The position numbers and the translations under genes are program-made. DNA of 64,000 bases, from positions 4,203 through 68,202 of the forward strand of contig DMCY01000093.1 of the NCBI GenBank assembly GCA_003451675.1, written 5' to 3'. Each line of letters starts with the position of its first letter. The stretch's first letter is position 1. Shown in pieces: positions 34,731 to 43,777 of this stretch. The notes under the pieces are model-generated. The model saw only the letters and a program-made list of their open reading frames with translations. It had not been told where the DNA came from and ran no database searches. This DNA comes from Candidatus Atribacteria bacterium. GTDB lineage: Bacteria; Atribacterota; JS1; SB-45; 34-128.

Positions 34731-35027
34731 AAAAGATTACTTATATTTTTTTTGCCCTCCGATACAAACATTAGTTCGGGATACGAGTTGCAAAATTAAT
34801 TCGTATCTCGTATCCCCATTTTCACGAGGACAAGTCTCGTGAATCGTATCTCGTTAAGAAGAAAGAAAAGATAGCGGATATAGTTGGTTAGTTAGTTAGC
34901 TGGTTAATTGATAATTAGTAATTAGTGATGAGTAATAAGTGATAGGTGACAGGTTTATAACTTCGGAGGTAGGGGTGTATTGTATCCGCTCACTAACGAC
35001 TGATTTAGTAAGAAAGGATTTTAAAAA
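34731..35027. repeat. Intergenic block of degenerate word-like repeats
   Basis: Between the DUF72 gene and dnaE. It contains ATTCGTATCTCGTATCCCC, CGTGAATCGTATCTCG, TTAGTTAGTTAGCTGG, and AATTAGTAATTAGTGATGAG followed by TAATAAGTGATAGGTGACAG. The same words recur near 38170-38440, 43490-43620 and 48370-48620. No gene is present. A weak AGAAAGGATT ribosome site precedes dnaE. Confidence 0.6.
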
Positions 35028-38000
35028 ATGGATATGGTGCATTTACATGTACATTCTCAATACAGTATGCAAGATGGACTTTGCAGTATTGAGGATTTAA
35101 TAAAAAAAGCTGCAAAATTTAAGATGGCAGCATTGGCCTTGACTGACCATGATGGGCTCTATGGTGCTATTCAGTTTTATAAAAAAGCAAAGAGTGCAGG
35201 AATAAAACCCATTATCGGCTGTGAAATAAGGATCAAAACTAATCAAAAATCTAAAGAGGTGTATCACCTTCTTCTTTTAGCCAAAGATAAAAAGGGATAC
35301 AATAATCTCTGTCAGATTATTACCAAAGCCCATTTATCTAATCCTAACTCTATCCCAGCTATAGAAAAAGATATCTTGGTTAAATACAGCAAAGGAATTA
35401 TTGGTCTAAGCGGGTGTAATAACGGAGAAATACCTCTTCTTCTTTCCCAAAAGAAGGTCAGACAAGCCGAAAAAGCTGCTTGCTGGTATCAACAGGTATT
35501 CGGTAAAGAAAACTTTTACTTAGAATTGTATTTTCATGGCTTCGCTCAAGAAAAAGAAATTAATTCCCAATTGATAGAAATGGGACGAAAATTAAATATT
35601 CCCGTAGTAGCAACTAATAATGTTCATTACTTAGAAAAAAATCAAGCCTCCTCTCAGCGTCTTTTAAACAAGATTGCTAATTTGGGAACAAAGGAAAGGT
35701 TTTATCACCAAAGACTGGAGACTGACGAATACTACTTTAAGTCCCCCTCAGAGATGGAAAAAATATTTTCCCGGGTGCCTCAAGCCCTTAAAAACTCAAT
35801 TAAAATCGCTGAAAAATGCAACTTAAAACTTGATTTAGAAGAAATTCATCTCCCGGCATATCCCCTCCCCTCTTCTTATTGTTCTGCTCAGGATTATTTA
35901 AAAAAACTTTGTCTGGATGGACTCAAAAAATATTATTCTCTCCCCTCACCAGAAGTCAAAACCCGTTTAGAATATGAATTAAAAATAATCAATCAGATAG
36001 GTTTTGCCGGATATTTTCTAATTGTCTGGGATATAGTCCGCTTTGCTAAACAGAACAATATCCCAGTAGGACCGGGAAAGGGTTCTTCGGCTGGCAGTTT
36101 AGTCTCTTATCTTCTTAATATCACTGAGGTAGACCCTCTAAAATACCGACTCTTTTTTGAAAGATTCCTCAACCCGGAAAGAATAGACCTTCCGGATATA
36201 GATATTGATTTTGGTCAGCTGGGGAGAGAAAAAGTAATCTCTTATATATTTAAGAAATTTGGGAATAATCGGGTAACCCATGTCAGCACTATTTCCACTT
36301 ACGCTGCCCGCTCAGCCATTCGAGATGCGGGGAGAGCACTGGGATTCCTCCCTCAGGAAATAAATAAAATTGCCCAATTTATGCCTATATTCTCCTCACC
36401 AGGAGTAATTAAAGCTGCTCTTAAACATTTACCTGAACTGCAAAAACTTCCCTGTGACCAGGAACCCCTTAAATCACTATTCTCTTTTGCTCAGGCCATA
36501 GAAGGAAAACCTCGACATCTCTCCGTACACGCCTCCTCAATGATAATCTCAGATAGACCGCTTTCAGAAGTAGTCCCTCTGGAGGTAACTAATCAGGGAG
36601 AGATAGTCAGCCAATATGAAAAAGAATCCATCAAAGATTTAGGCTTATTGAAGATGGATATCCTGGGCTCCCGCAGCCTTACTGTAATTAAAAAGACTTT
36701 AGAAATGTTAAAAGAAAATAATACAGATATTGATCTTAATAAAATTCCTCTTGACGATAAAGCTACTTTTTTTGCCCTGCAAGAGGGCAAGACTCTGGGA
36801 GTCTTCCAGTTGGAAAGTTCAGGGATGTCCTCTCTTCTAAAGAAGGTTTCTCCTTCTTGCTTAGACGATTTAATTGCTGCCTTATCTTTATATCGACCAG
36901 GTCCCTTAGATAGTGGAATGACTGAACACTATCTTAAAAGAAAACGGGGAGAAGAAGAAATAATTTATCTACATCCCAAATTGGAACCCATTTTAAAAGA
37001 CACTTTTGGAGTTATCCTTTATCAGGAACAGGTTATGCAGGTAGTTTCTGCTTTTGCCAATCTTAGCTTAGGAGAAGCCGACCTCTTTCGTCGAGCCATC
37101 AGCTCTCGTTCGCCGGTAGAAATGGAAAAACAGAGAGATAATTTCCTTAAAAAAGCCATAAATCAAGGGAATACTCAAGAAGAAGCAGAAAATATTTTTA
37201 ATCTAATTTCCAAATTTGCTCACTACGGTTTTAATAAAGCACACAGTACCTCCTATGCCTTGATCTCTTTTATAACCTGTTATCTTAAAGTACATTATCC
37301 CGCTTACTACCTGGCTTCCCTACTCACCTGTGGTATGGGTTATTATTCTCCTGACCGTTATATTCAGGAAGCCCGACGCCTTAAAGTTAAAGTACTCTCT
37401 CCTGATATAAATAAGAGTGAAGCTGGCTTTACCGTAGAAGAAGGAGCTATCCGGGTGGGATTGAGTAAAATAAAAGGTATGGGGGAAAAACATTTAAAAT
37501 CGATTCTATCCCTCAGAAAGGAATACCAAAGGTTTAATTCCCTGTATGATTTCTGCTGCAAAACTATATCTTCAAGAATCAATCAACCATTGATAGAAAA
37601 TCTAATTAAGGTGGGTGCTTTTGATTTTACTACTTATTCTCGTTCCGCACTATTGACTTTACTTCCTCTTACTTTAAAAGAGGTTAGAAAAAAGGCTAAA
37701 GATAGGGTTAAAAATAAAATATCCGAAGAGAGAGAATTACGGAATACTGAACTTATTGCCTCTGACTCAATCCCCGCATATCCCTTTTCTAAATCTTTCC
37801 AAATGAATTTAGAAAAAGAAATACTCGATTTATATATAAGTGACCATCCCTTAAGCAGATACTACAAAGAACTAGCCTGCTTTTCAATTATAAAGTCCAA
37901 TCAAATAGAAGATATTTGCAACCAGAAACCCATCTTCGTAGTAGGAATACTAATTCAAGTGAGAAGACAATTCACCAAACAAAGACAAGTTATGGCTTTC

Positions 38001-38231
38001 CTGCTCCTGGAAGATGAAGCGGGTTTCTTTGAGGCAATTACCTTTCCAGCAGTCTATCAAAAATATTCTAATCTATTTCGTAAGGAAGCACCTCTTTTGA
38101 TAGAAGGTACTTTAAGTAAAAATGATGGTGATTCTAAAATAATCGCCCGAAAGATTGTGAATATAAATTCGTATCTCGTATCTCGTGAATCGTATCTCGT
38201 GAAGGAGATGGAAACCAGGTGCCTGAAGTAG
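35028..38231 (+). CDS. dnaE: DNA polymerase III alpha subunit (DnaE family)
   Basis: 1067 residues. The N-terminal PHP domain has HLHVHSQYS and TDHDG. The polymerase core includes VGPGKGSSAGSLVSYLL, the catalytic aspartates in LPDIDIDFG, FQLESSGM and YQEQVMQV. A helix-hairpin-helix (near 860) and an OB fold (FVVGILIQVRRQFTKQRQV) follow. The usual QxxLF/QADMF-type clamp-binding peptide is not evident around 920-940. The last ~20 residues (NSYLVSRESYLVKEM...) are encoded by the local TATCTCGTGAATCG repeat. It is slightly shorter than the E. coli protein; in this SOS context a DnaE2/ImuC-like role is possible, but it may be the replicative enzyme. Confidence 0.94.
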   Translation: MDMVHLHVHSQYSMQDGLCSIEDLIKKAAKFKMAALALTDHDGLYGAIQFYKKAKSAGIKPIIGCEIRIKTNQKSKEVYHLLLLAKDKKGYNNLCQIITKAHLSNPNSIPAIEKDILVKYSKGIIGLSGCNNGEIPLLLSQKKVRQAEKAACWYQQVFGKENFYLELYFHGFAQEKEINSQLIEMGRKLNIPVVATNNVHYLEKNQASSQRLLNKIANLGTKERFYHQRLETDEYYFKSPSEMEKIFSRVPQALKNSIKIAEKCNLKLDLEEIHLPAYPLPSSYCSAQDYLKKLCLDGLKKYYSLPSPEVKTRLEYELKIINQIGFAGYFLIVWDIVRFAKQNNIPVGPGKGSSAGSLVSYLLNITEVDPLKYRLFFERFLNPERIDLPDIDIDFGQLGREKVISYIFKKFGNNRVTHVSTISTYAARSAIRDAGRALGFLPQEINKIAQFMPIFSSPGVIKAALKHLPELQKLPCDQEPLKSLFSFAQAIEGKPRHLSVHASSMIISDRPLSEVVPLEVTNQGEIVSQYEKESIKDLGLLKMDILGSRSLTVIKKTLEMLKENNTDIDLNKIPLDDKATFFALQEGKTLGVFQLESSGMSSLLKKVSPSCLDDLIAALSLYRPGPLDSGMTEHYLKRKRGEEEIIYLHPKLEPILKDTFGVILYQEQVMQVVSAFANLSLGEADLFRRAISSRSPVEMEKQRDNFLKKAINQGNTQEEAENIFNLISKFAHYGFNKAHSTSYALISFITCYLKVHYPAYYLASLLTCGMGYYSPDRYIQEARRLKVKVLSPDINKSEAGFTVEEGAIRVGLSKIKGMGEKHLKSILSLRKEYQRFNSLYDFCCKTISSRINQPLIENLIKVGAFDFTTYSRSALLTLLPLTLKEVRKKAKDRVKNKISEERELRNTELIASDSIPAYPFSKSFQMNLEKEILDLYISDHPLSRYYKELACFSIIKSNQIEDICNQKPIFVVGILIQVRRQFTKQRQVMAFLLLEDEAGFFEAITFPAVYQKYSNLFRKEAPLLIEGTLSKNDGDSKIIARKIVNINSYLVSRESYLVKEMETRCLK

Positions 38232-38460
38232 GGGCAAACCTTGTGTTTGCCATAGGATTCATTCACCATTGACTAAATTGACCGGGAGACTGGTAGACTG
38301 GCTGACCGGTAGACATAAAAAATTGGCGAATTGTTAAATCGGGCAATTGGACAATTGGTGAATTGGTGAATTAATATTAACTGGCAAACCGGGTAACTGG
38401 CTAACTAAATACTAACGACTATTCACCAACGACTAATTAGTCAGAAAGGAATAAAAAATA
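38232..38460. repeat. Intergenic repeats between dnaE and dinB
   Basis: Contains tandem-like degenerate units: GACTGGTAGACTGGCTGACCGG, AATTGGCGAATTG, AATTGGTGAATTGGTGAATT, ACTGGCAAACCGGGTAACTGG. It starts inside the 3' end of dnaE, where CGTATCTCGTATCTCGTG is translated. No gene. Confidence 0.6.
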
Positions 38461-39675
38461 GTGGACAACATCAATCGTCTATCCATAATTCATCTGGATC
38501 TCGATGCCTTCTTTGCTTCCGTAGAACAAAGAGATAACCCGGCCTATCGGGATAAACCTCTTATTGTAGGAGGAATAAGTGGCGGAGGAGTAAGTAATTT
38601 GAATCGTGGAGTAGTCTGTACCGCTTCCTATGAAGCCCGTAAATATGGTATTCGTGCTGGTATGCCTATCTGGGAAGCTCGCCAAAAATGCCCCCGAGGA
38701 ATTTTTGTCCCCACCCAAATGAACAAATATTTAAAGGAATCCCGCAAATTCTTTCAGGTATGCAGCACTTATACCCCTCTAATAGAACCGTTGAGTGTAG
38801 ATGAACTTTTTTTAGATGTATCCGGGTGTGAATCACTCTTTGGCTCATCTGAAATAATCGGCAGAAAAATTAAAGAAAGAGTTTATCAAGAATTAGGACT
38901 CAAGGTTTCGGTAGGAATAGCAGAGAATAAATTCTTAGCCAAGATAGCCACCAACCTGGGGAAGCCGGACGGTTTCTACATCATCCCTTCAAAAGATATT
39001 CAAAAAATTCTCTATCCCCTCCCCATCTCTGCTCTCTGGGGCATAGGGAAAAAGACGGAAGAATTACTTAACAAATCCGGTATTTACCGGGTAGAACAAT
39101 TAGCCCGGATGCCTGATTCTATCCTGGAAAATCTTCTGGGGAAAAACGCAAAAAAGATAAAACTTCTGGCTCAGGGGATAGACGAGAATCCGGTTACTCC
39201 TCCATCAACCGCAAAATCTATCGGCAAAGAAACGACTTTTAGCACTAATATAACCGAAAAAGAAATTTTGGTAAAAGAATTGCTCAAACTTTCTCAGCAG
39301 GTGGGTTATGTCGCCCGAAGAAAAAGTTATAAAGGCCGAACCATTACCTTAAAAATAAGATTTCAGAATTTTACTACCTTTAACAGGTCTAAGACTTTAG
39401 AAAACCCTACCAATCTTGATGATATCATCTTTAAAACCGTGGTAGAACTCCTGGGCAAAGTAAGATGTAAAAAAGGCGGGGTTAGACTTTTAGGGATAAA
39501 ACTCTCCAATCTTGCTTCGGGAAATGAAAGAAAACAATTGAAGCTCTTAAGAGAGGAAGAGGATAAAAAAGGTGATAAATTAGAACAGCTTACTCAGTCC
39601 TTAGATAAAATCAGAGAAAAATTTGGCACTAAAGCCGTAACCCGGGCTAGTCTCTTATCTAATCCAAAGAGGTAA
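38461..39675 (+). CDS. dinB: DNA polymerase IV (Y family, DinB)
   Basis: 404 residues from a GTG start with an AGAAAGGA box upstream. Palm motifs are IIHLDLDAFFASVEQRDNP with the first metal-binding Asp, and PLSVDELFLDVSG with the catalytic Asp-Glu. The thumb HhH (LWGIGKKTEELLNKSGI) and little-finger domain are present. It carries out translesion synthesis. No clear C-terminal clamp-binding QxxLF is seen. It lies downstream of lexA and dnaE, consistent with SOS regulation, though no separate SOS box was found before it. Confidence 0.95.
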   Translation: MDNINRLSIIHLDLDAFFASVEQRDNPAYRDKPLIVGGISGGGVSNLNRGVVCTASYEARKYGIRAGMPIWEARQKCPRGIFVPTQMNKYLKESRKFFQVCSTYTPLIEPLSVDELFLDVSGCESLFGSSEIIGRKIKERVYQELGLKVSVGIAENKFLAKIATNLGKPDGFYIIPSKDIQKILYPLPISALWGIGKKTEELLNKSGIYRVEQLARMPDSILENLLGKNAKKIKLLAQGIDENPVTPPSTAKSIGKETTFSTNITEKEILVKELLKLSQQVGYVARRKSYKGRTITLKIRFQNFTTFNRSKTLENPTNLDDIIFKTVVELLGKVRCKKGGVRLLGIKLSNLASGNERKQLKLLREEEDKKGDKLEQLTQSLDKIREKFGTKAVTRASLLSNPKR

Positions 39676-39713
39676 AACCTTAAAATTATGTAAAAAATTA
39701 ACTTTCAAATTAG

Positions 39714-40718
39714 CTATTCCTTGCAGTCCCCTCTCTTCTCTTTCAGGGCTTTTAGAATCTTTTCCGGAGTGATAGGAAGGTCGCAGATTCTTGCCCCTGT
39801 GGCATCATAAATGGCATTGGCAATGGCCGGAGCAGTGGCAATAGTAGCCGGTTCCCCGATTCCCTTGGCTCCAAAAGGCCCTTCTGAATCTTCGTTTTCT
39901 ACTATCCGAGTAGTGAAGAGAGGAGTGTCCATAGAAGTAGGAATTAGATAACCGGTTAAATCCGGATTCAAGGTGATGCCTTCTTTAACAACCTGCTCTT
40001 CCATCAGAGCCATACCTATCCCCTGGACGGTTCCTCCTTCTATCTGCCCTTCCACGTTCTTAGGATTTACAGCTTTACCGATATCTGCCGTAGTATACAC
40101 ATTTAATACTTGAACAATACCCGTATCGGTATCAACTTCCACTTCAACCACCTGGGTAACAAAGGTATAAGCCACATAAACTTTTTCGCCCTGTCCGGTT
40201 TTGGGGTCGGGTTTATCAGTGTGAGGGAAGAAGGACGCTTCTGCCTTTAAACAATCACCTTTTTCTTTTACCCTCTTGGCTAATTCCCAATAACTTATTT
40301 TATTATTTGGATTATCATTTCTAAAAACATAACCATCTTTTATTCCTAATTCTACATAATTGCTTCTAAACTCAATACTGGCATAATGATAAATATTACT
40401 CAACAACCCTTCTGAAGCCTTTTTCACTGCATTGCCAGTAAAAAATGTCTGCCGGGTTGCTGAAGAAGAGCCGGAATTTTTAGTTAAATGAGTATCGCCA
40501 GGAATAATTCTGATTACCTCCGGCTTCACCTTTAAAACCTCTGCTGCAATCTGAGTAATTACAGTTAAAACACCCTGTCCTACATCTGCTGCAGCAGTTC
40601 TTATTAGAATCTTTCCCTCATCTTCAACTTCTGCTGAAGCAATGGAGTGGTCAGGAAATCCTTCTCCATAACCAAAACCGAACATAATAGTAGCTATTCC
40701 TCTCCCACGTTTCTTCAT
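39714..40718 (-). CDS. Molybdenum hydroxylase, medium Mo-binding subunit (C-terminal half of XdhA-like)
   Basis: About 334 residues. The ATG at 40718 overlaps the stop of the upstream subunit as ATGA and has GGAAGGAGGG upstream, so I choose it over the earlier in-frame start. The sequence corresponds to the second half of the large xanthine dehydrogenase subunit: VGQGVLTVITQIAAEV, the FFTGNA region, and the catalytic Glu in FGAKGIGEPATIATAPA. The upstream gene supplies the first half. Separate large and medium molybdopterin subunits are known for nicotinate dehydrogenase of Eubacterium barkeri. A xanthine or purine substrate is equally possible here. Confidence 0.85.
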   Translation of the reverse strand: MKKRGRGIATIMFGFGYGEGFPDHSIASAEVEDEGKILIRTAAADVGQGVLTVITQIAAEVLKVKPEVIRIIPGDTHLTKNSGSSSATRQTFFTGNAVKKASEGLLSNIYHYASIEFRSNYVELGIKDGYVFRNDNPNNKISYWELAKRVKEKGDCLKAEASFFPHTDKPDPKTGQGEKVYVAYTFVTQVVEVEVDTDTGIVQVLNVYTTADIGKAVNPKNVEGQIEGGTVQGIGMALMEEQVVKEGITLNPDLTGYLIPTSMDTPLFTTRIVENEDSEGPFGAKGIGEPATIATAPAIANAIYDATGARICDLPITPEKILKALKEKRGDCKE

Positions 40719-41995
40719 AGTCTTCCCTCCTTCCATTCCTCCCAGCCAGCTAAATCTACCGCTCCTTTAATGGTCTCTTTCACTCCTACACTATGGGTCA
40801 ATACCTGCCCATTGGGGGTAGAAGAACCGATACTATAGGCATTTTGTAAACGGAATTGAACCGGGTCAATCCCCAATTTATGAGCTAAAATATCCATCTG
40901 GGATTCATAAGCAAAAGCCATCTGAGTAGCTCCAAAACCACGCATCGCTCCCGCGTAAGTATTGTTAGTATAAACAGTATAGGCCACACCTTTTACATTA
41001 TCTACATTGTAAGGCCCCGTACAATGATACATACCTTTATGTACTACAGCTGGACCACTGGAGGCATAAGCCCCAGTATCGCCAATCACTTCCACCTGCC
41101 AGGCAGTTAAATAACCTTCTTTAGTCGCTCCAGTTTTTGCTCGAACAATAAAAGCGTGCCGTTTAGATTGAGTAATCATTGATTCTTCTCTAGTATAAGT
41201 GAGTTTAACTGGCTTTTTAGTAATCATTGCCGCTAAAGCCAGATGGATATGAACCGAGATATCTTCTCTCTTACCAAAGGCACCTCCGATAACTGGTTGA
41301 ATAATCCTTATCTTTTCTTTAGGTAAACTTAAAGATTGGGCAATATCTGCCTGAGTGTCATGAAGCCATTGAGTAGCTACCCAGAGTTTGATAATCTCAG
41401 TTTCCGGGTCAAAAACCCCCACCCCAGCCTCTACCTGAAGGGGAACCTGATCTAAAAAGCTTGTTCTGTATTCATTTTCTACAACCACATCTGCCTGGGC
41501 AAAACCTTTTTTTATGTCCCCCTTTTCTAGGTAATGGGTAGCCAGGATATTGCCATCTTGGTGAATAAGAGGGGCATCTTTTTCCATAGCTCGCAAGGGG
41601 TCGGAAATTATTTCTAATTCTTCTACTTCCACCTCGATTAATTTAACTGCCTTAGACGCGATCTCTTTACTTTCGGCAATTACTATTGCCAAAGCATCAC
41701 CCATATAACGCATTTTCTGACCAACTCCAACAAGAACCGGTTGGTCTTTAATAATCAAACCAAAATTTTTAACCCAGGGGATGTCAGCAGCAGTGATTAT
41801 CCTTACTACCCCTGGTAATTTTTGTGCTTTACTAATATCTATTCGGCGTAAATAAGCATGGGGATAAGTGGCTCTTTTAATCTTTATATACAACATATCA
41901 TCAAAATATATATCATCAGCATATATAGCCTTGCCGGTTACTTTGTCATAGGCATCTACTTTGAAAATATTTTTACCTACATATTCTTTAGGCAT
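40715..41995 (-). CDS. Molybdenum hydroxylase, large Mo-binding subunit (N-terminal half of XdhA-like)
   Basis: About 426 residues from the ATG at 41995 (MPKEYVGKNIFKVDAYDKVT), the best-placed start after AAGGGGTGAAG, overlapping the Fe-S subunit stop by 8 bases; a start at 42016 is possible. It carries the first molybdopterin-binding half: VTGKAIYADDI, IQPVIGGAFGKREDISVH, and AGAMRGFGATQMAFAYE. It ends at GWEEWKEGRL, where one-piece enzymes continue without a break. The neat ATGA overlap argues for a genuine split rather than a sequencing error. Confidence 0.85.
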   Translation of the reverse strand: MPKEYVGKNIFKVDAYDKVTGKAIYADDIYFDDMLYIKIKRATYPHAYLRRIDISKAQKLPGVVRIITAADIPWVKNFGLIIKDQPVLVGVGQKMRYMGDALAIVIAESKEIASKAVKLIEVEVEELEIISDPLRAMEKDAPLIHQDGNILATHYLEKGDIKKGFAQADVVVENEYRTSFLDQVPLQVEAGVGVFDPETEIIKLWVATQWLHDTQADIAQSLSLPKEKIRIIQPVIGGAFGKREDISVHIHLALAAMITKKPVKLTYTREESMITQSKRHAFIVRAKTGATKEGYLTAWQVEVIGDTGAYASSGPAVVHKGMYHCTGPYNVDNVKGVAYTVYTNNTYAGAMRGFGATQMAFAYESQMDILAHKLGIDPVQFRLQNAYSIGSSTPNGQVLTHSVGVKETIKGAVDLAGWEEWKEGRL

Positions 41996-42491
41996 CTTCT
42001 TCACCCCTTCCCCCATCTCTACTGGATAACCTATCTGCCGCTAATCTGATAGCATCAAATATTTTTTGATAACCGGTACAGCGGCAGAGGTTTCCAGAAA
42101 TACCCCGCTTTATTTCTTCTTCGGTAGGATGGAGATTTTCTTCGAGCATTTTTTTAGCAGCTAAAATCATTCCCGGGGTACAGAATCCGCATTGAATTGC
42201 CCCGCTCTCTATAAAAGCCTCTTGAACTGGATCCAGACCTTTGTCATCTCCTACTCCTTCAATAGTAGTGATAACTGCTCCATCAGCCTGAGGCGCCAGC
42301 ACTAAACAGGATGCTACTAACTCACCATTCATTATCACTGTGCAGGCTCCACATTCACCTTTTCCGCAACCTTCTTTGGTTCCGGTTAAATGCAGGTCAT
42401 CTCTTATTAAATCCAGTAAACGAGTTGAAGGAGTAGTCTCTACCTTTTTTTTCTTACCATTAATGGTCAACTCTATTATTAATTTAGTCAT
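41988..42491 (-). CDS. Molybdenum hydroxylase, 2x[2Fe-2S] small subunit
   Basis: 167 residues. The plant-type cluster ligands are in GCGKGECGACTVIMNG, and the second cluster ligands in IQCGFCTPGMILAA and GNLCRCTGYQKI. All eight cysteines are present. It passes electrons from the molybdenum centre to FAD. Its start overlaps the FAD subunit stop by four bases. Standard XdhC/CoxS family size. Confidence 0.95.
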   Translation of the reverse strand: MTKLIIELTINGKKKKVETTPSTRLLDLIRDDLHLTGTKEGCGKGECGACTVIMNGELVASCLVLAPQADGAVITTIEGVGDDKGLDPVQEAFIESGAIQCGFCTPGMILAAKKMLEENLHPTEEEIKRGISGNLCRCTGYQKIFDAIRLAADRLSSRDGGRGEEDA

Positions 42492-43417
42492 TTATATGAC
42501 CTCCACCAACTTGAATACACTTCTTCTAAGGCATTGATCATTATTTCTTTGGCTACATCTTTGCGGTATTCCCTGGTCCCTCTAATATCATCAATAGGTG
42601 AAATCTTGTCTTCTACCATCTGTCCTAACTGATTAAAATCTAATTGATTAAAGTTTTTTCCTATCATTCTTTCTCTAATCTCTTTTATTTGAATAGGAGT
42701 GGGTGCTACTGAGCCCAAGCAGGCTCTTGCCTCTTTAATTGTTTTATTATCTTCAGCCATTTTAACTACCAAAGCTAAAGTAATAGTGGCAATGGCTAAA
42801 GCCCTTCTCTTACCAATTTTAATCCAGCTATCATAAGTTTTTTCATATGGCAGAGGAAGGATTACCTGAGTCAATAATTGGTCTGGTTTTATAATAGTTT
42901 GTTTAGGTCCTACAAAAAATTCTTCCGCGGGAATTAGCTCTTCTTTTTGAACAGAGAGCAATTTAAATTGAGCGTCATAAGCCATTAAAGGAGGCAAAAG
43001 GTCACCAGCTGGTGAGGCATTAACAATATTCCCTCCCACGGTCCCTCGATTTCTTATCTGGGGAGAACCAATATCAGCAGCTGCTTGACTTAAGATGGGA
43101 AAGTACTTTTTGATATCTTCAGAGTTTTCTAATTGGGAGTGGGTAACCGTCGCCCCAATTTCCATTTGATTCTTGCTTATTCTTATCTTCTTTAATTCTA
43201 TAATGTTTTTTAAATCTAACCAGTTATTGATTTCATAAAGTCGGTCATAATATTGAACTAACAGGTCGGTCCCTCCAGCAATTATTTTAATTTCTTCTCC
43301 ATATTTAGATAAAATTTCCAGTGCTTCCTCTATTTTCTGAGGAGCAAAATACTGAGAGAGAGCAGTTTTCTGATAAGTTTTTTGGCATCCCTTTAAATCT
43401 CCGAATGATTCTTCCAT
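42488..43417 (-). CDS. Molybdenum hydroxylase, FAD-binding subunit
   Basis: 309 residues, CoxM/XdhB family. IIAGGTDLLVQYYD and the diagnostic GSPQIRNRGTVGGNIVNASPAGD bind FAD. A C-terminal CO_deh_flav_C domain follows (ARACLGSVAPTPIQ). It is first in the order FAD - Fe-S - Mo large - Mo medium, all overlapping, so one transcript encodes the whole enzyme. The order is the one I recall for ndhF-ndhS-ndhL-ndhM of E. barkeri. Confidence 0.94.
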   Translation of the reverse strand: MEESFGDLKGCQKTYQKTALSQYFAPQKIEEALEILSKYGEEIKIIAGGTDLLVQYYDRLYEINNWLDLKNIIELKKIRISKNQMEIGATVTHSQLENSEDIKKYFPILSQAAADIGSPQIRNRGTVGGNIVNASPAGDLLPPLMAYDAQFKLLSVQKEELIPAEEFFVGPKQTIIKPDQLLTQVILPLPYEKTYDSWIKIGKRRALAIATITLALVVKMAEDNKTIKEARACLGSVAPTPIQIKEIRERMIGKNFNQLDFNQLGQMVEDKISPIDDIRGTREYRKDVAKEIMINALEEVYSSWWRSYK

Positions 43418-43777
43418 AAGTCGGATTCACCACCTCCTAATCCAATATATATTTTATCACTTAAAAAATGCTCTTGCCAAGTTATTATAAAATATAGTAT
43501 CGAGTATATAGTATCCAGTATCGAGTTAAGAAAGAGAAGAAAAGATACAAAAAAGTAGTATTCTTATTTCTACCTAACTATACCACTAAAGTTTACACTA
43601 ACTTATTGCGTATTGCGTATCGCCATACAACTCTTTTCTGTCATTCCCGTGGAAACAGGAACTTATCTTTAAATATTATTCTGGGTTCCCACTTTCGTGG
43701 AAATGACATAAGATACTAGAATGATACTGGTAAAGCCAAAATTACATTACTATCGTCATAAATTTTGAATTTTAAAG
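43418..43777. repeat. Intergenic region with two repeat types
   Basis: First part: words such as TATCGAGTATATAGTATCCAG and ATTGCGTATTGCGTATCGCC. Second part (43640-43707): TGTCATTCCCGTGG ... GGGTTCCCACTTTCGTGGAA ATGACA, an element with outer inverted ends TGTCATT/AATGACA and internal TTCCC units, ending ATGACATAAG like the copy near 3829-3870. No gene is seen. The hydroxylase promoter is probably here. Confidence 0.6.

Noticed and set aside
40715..40740. Frameshift pseudogene in the molybdenum subunit
   Set aside because: The ATGA overlap with a strong ribosome site and both halves fully conserved argue for a real split; still to be confirmed.
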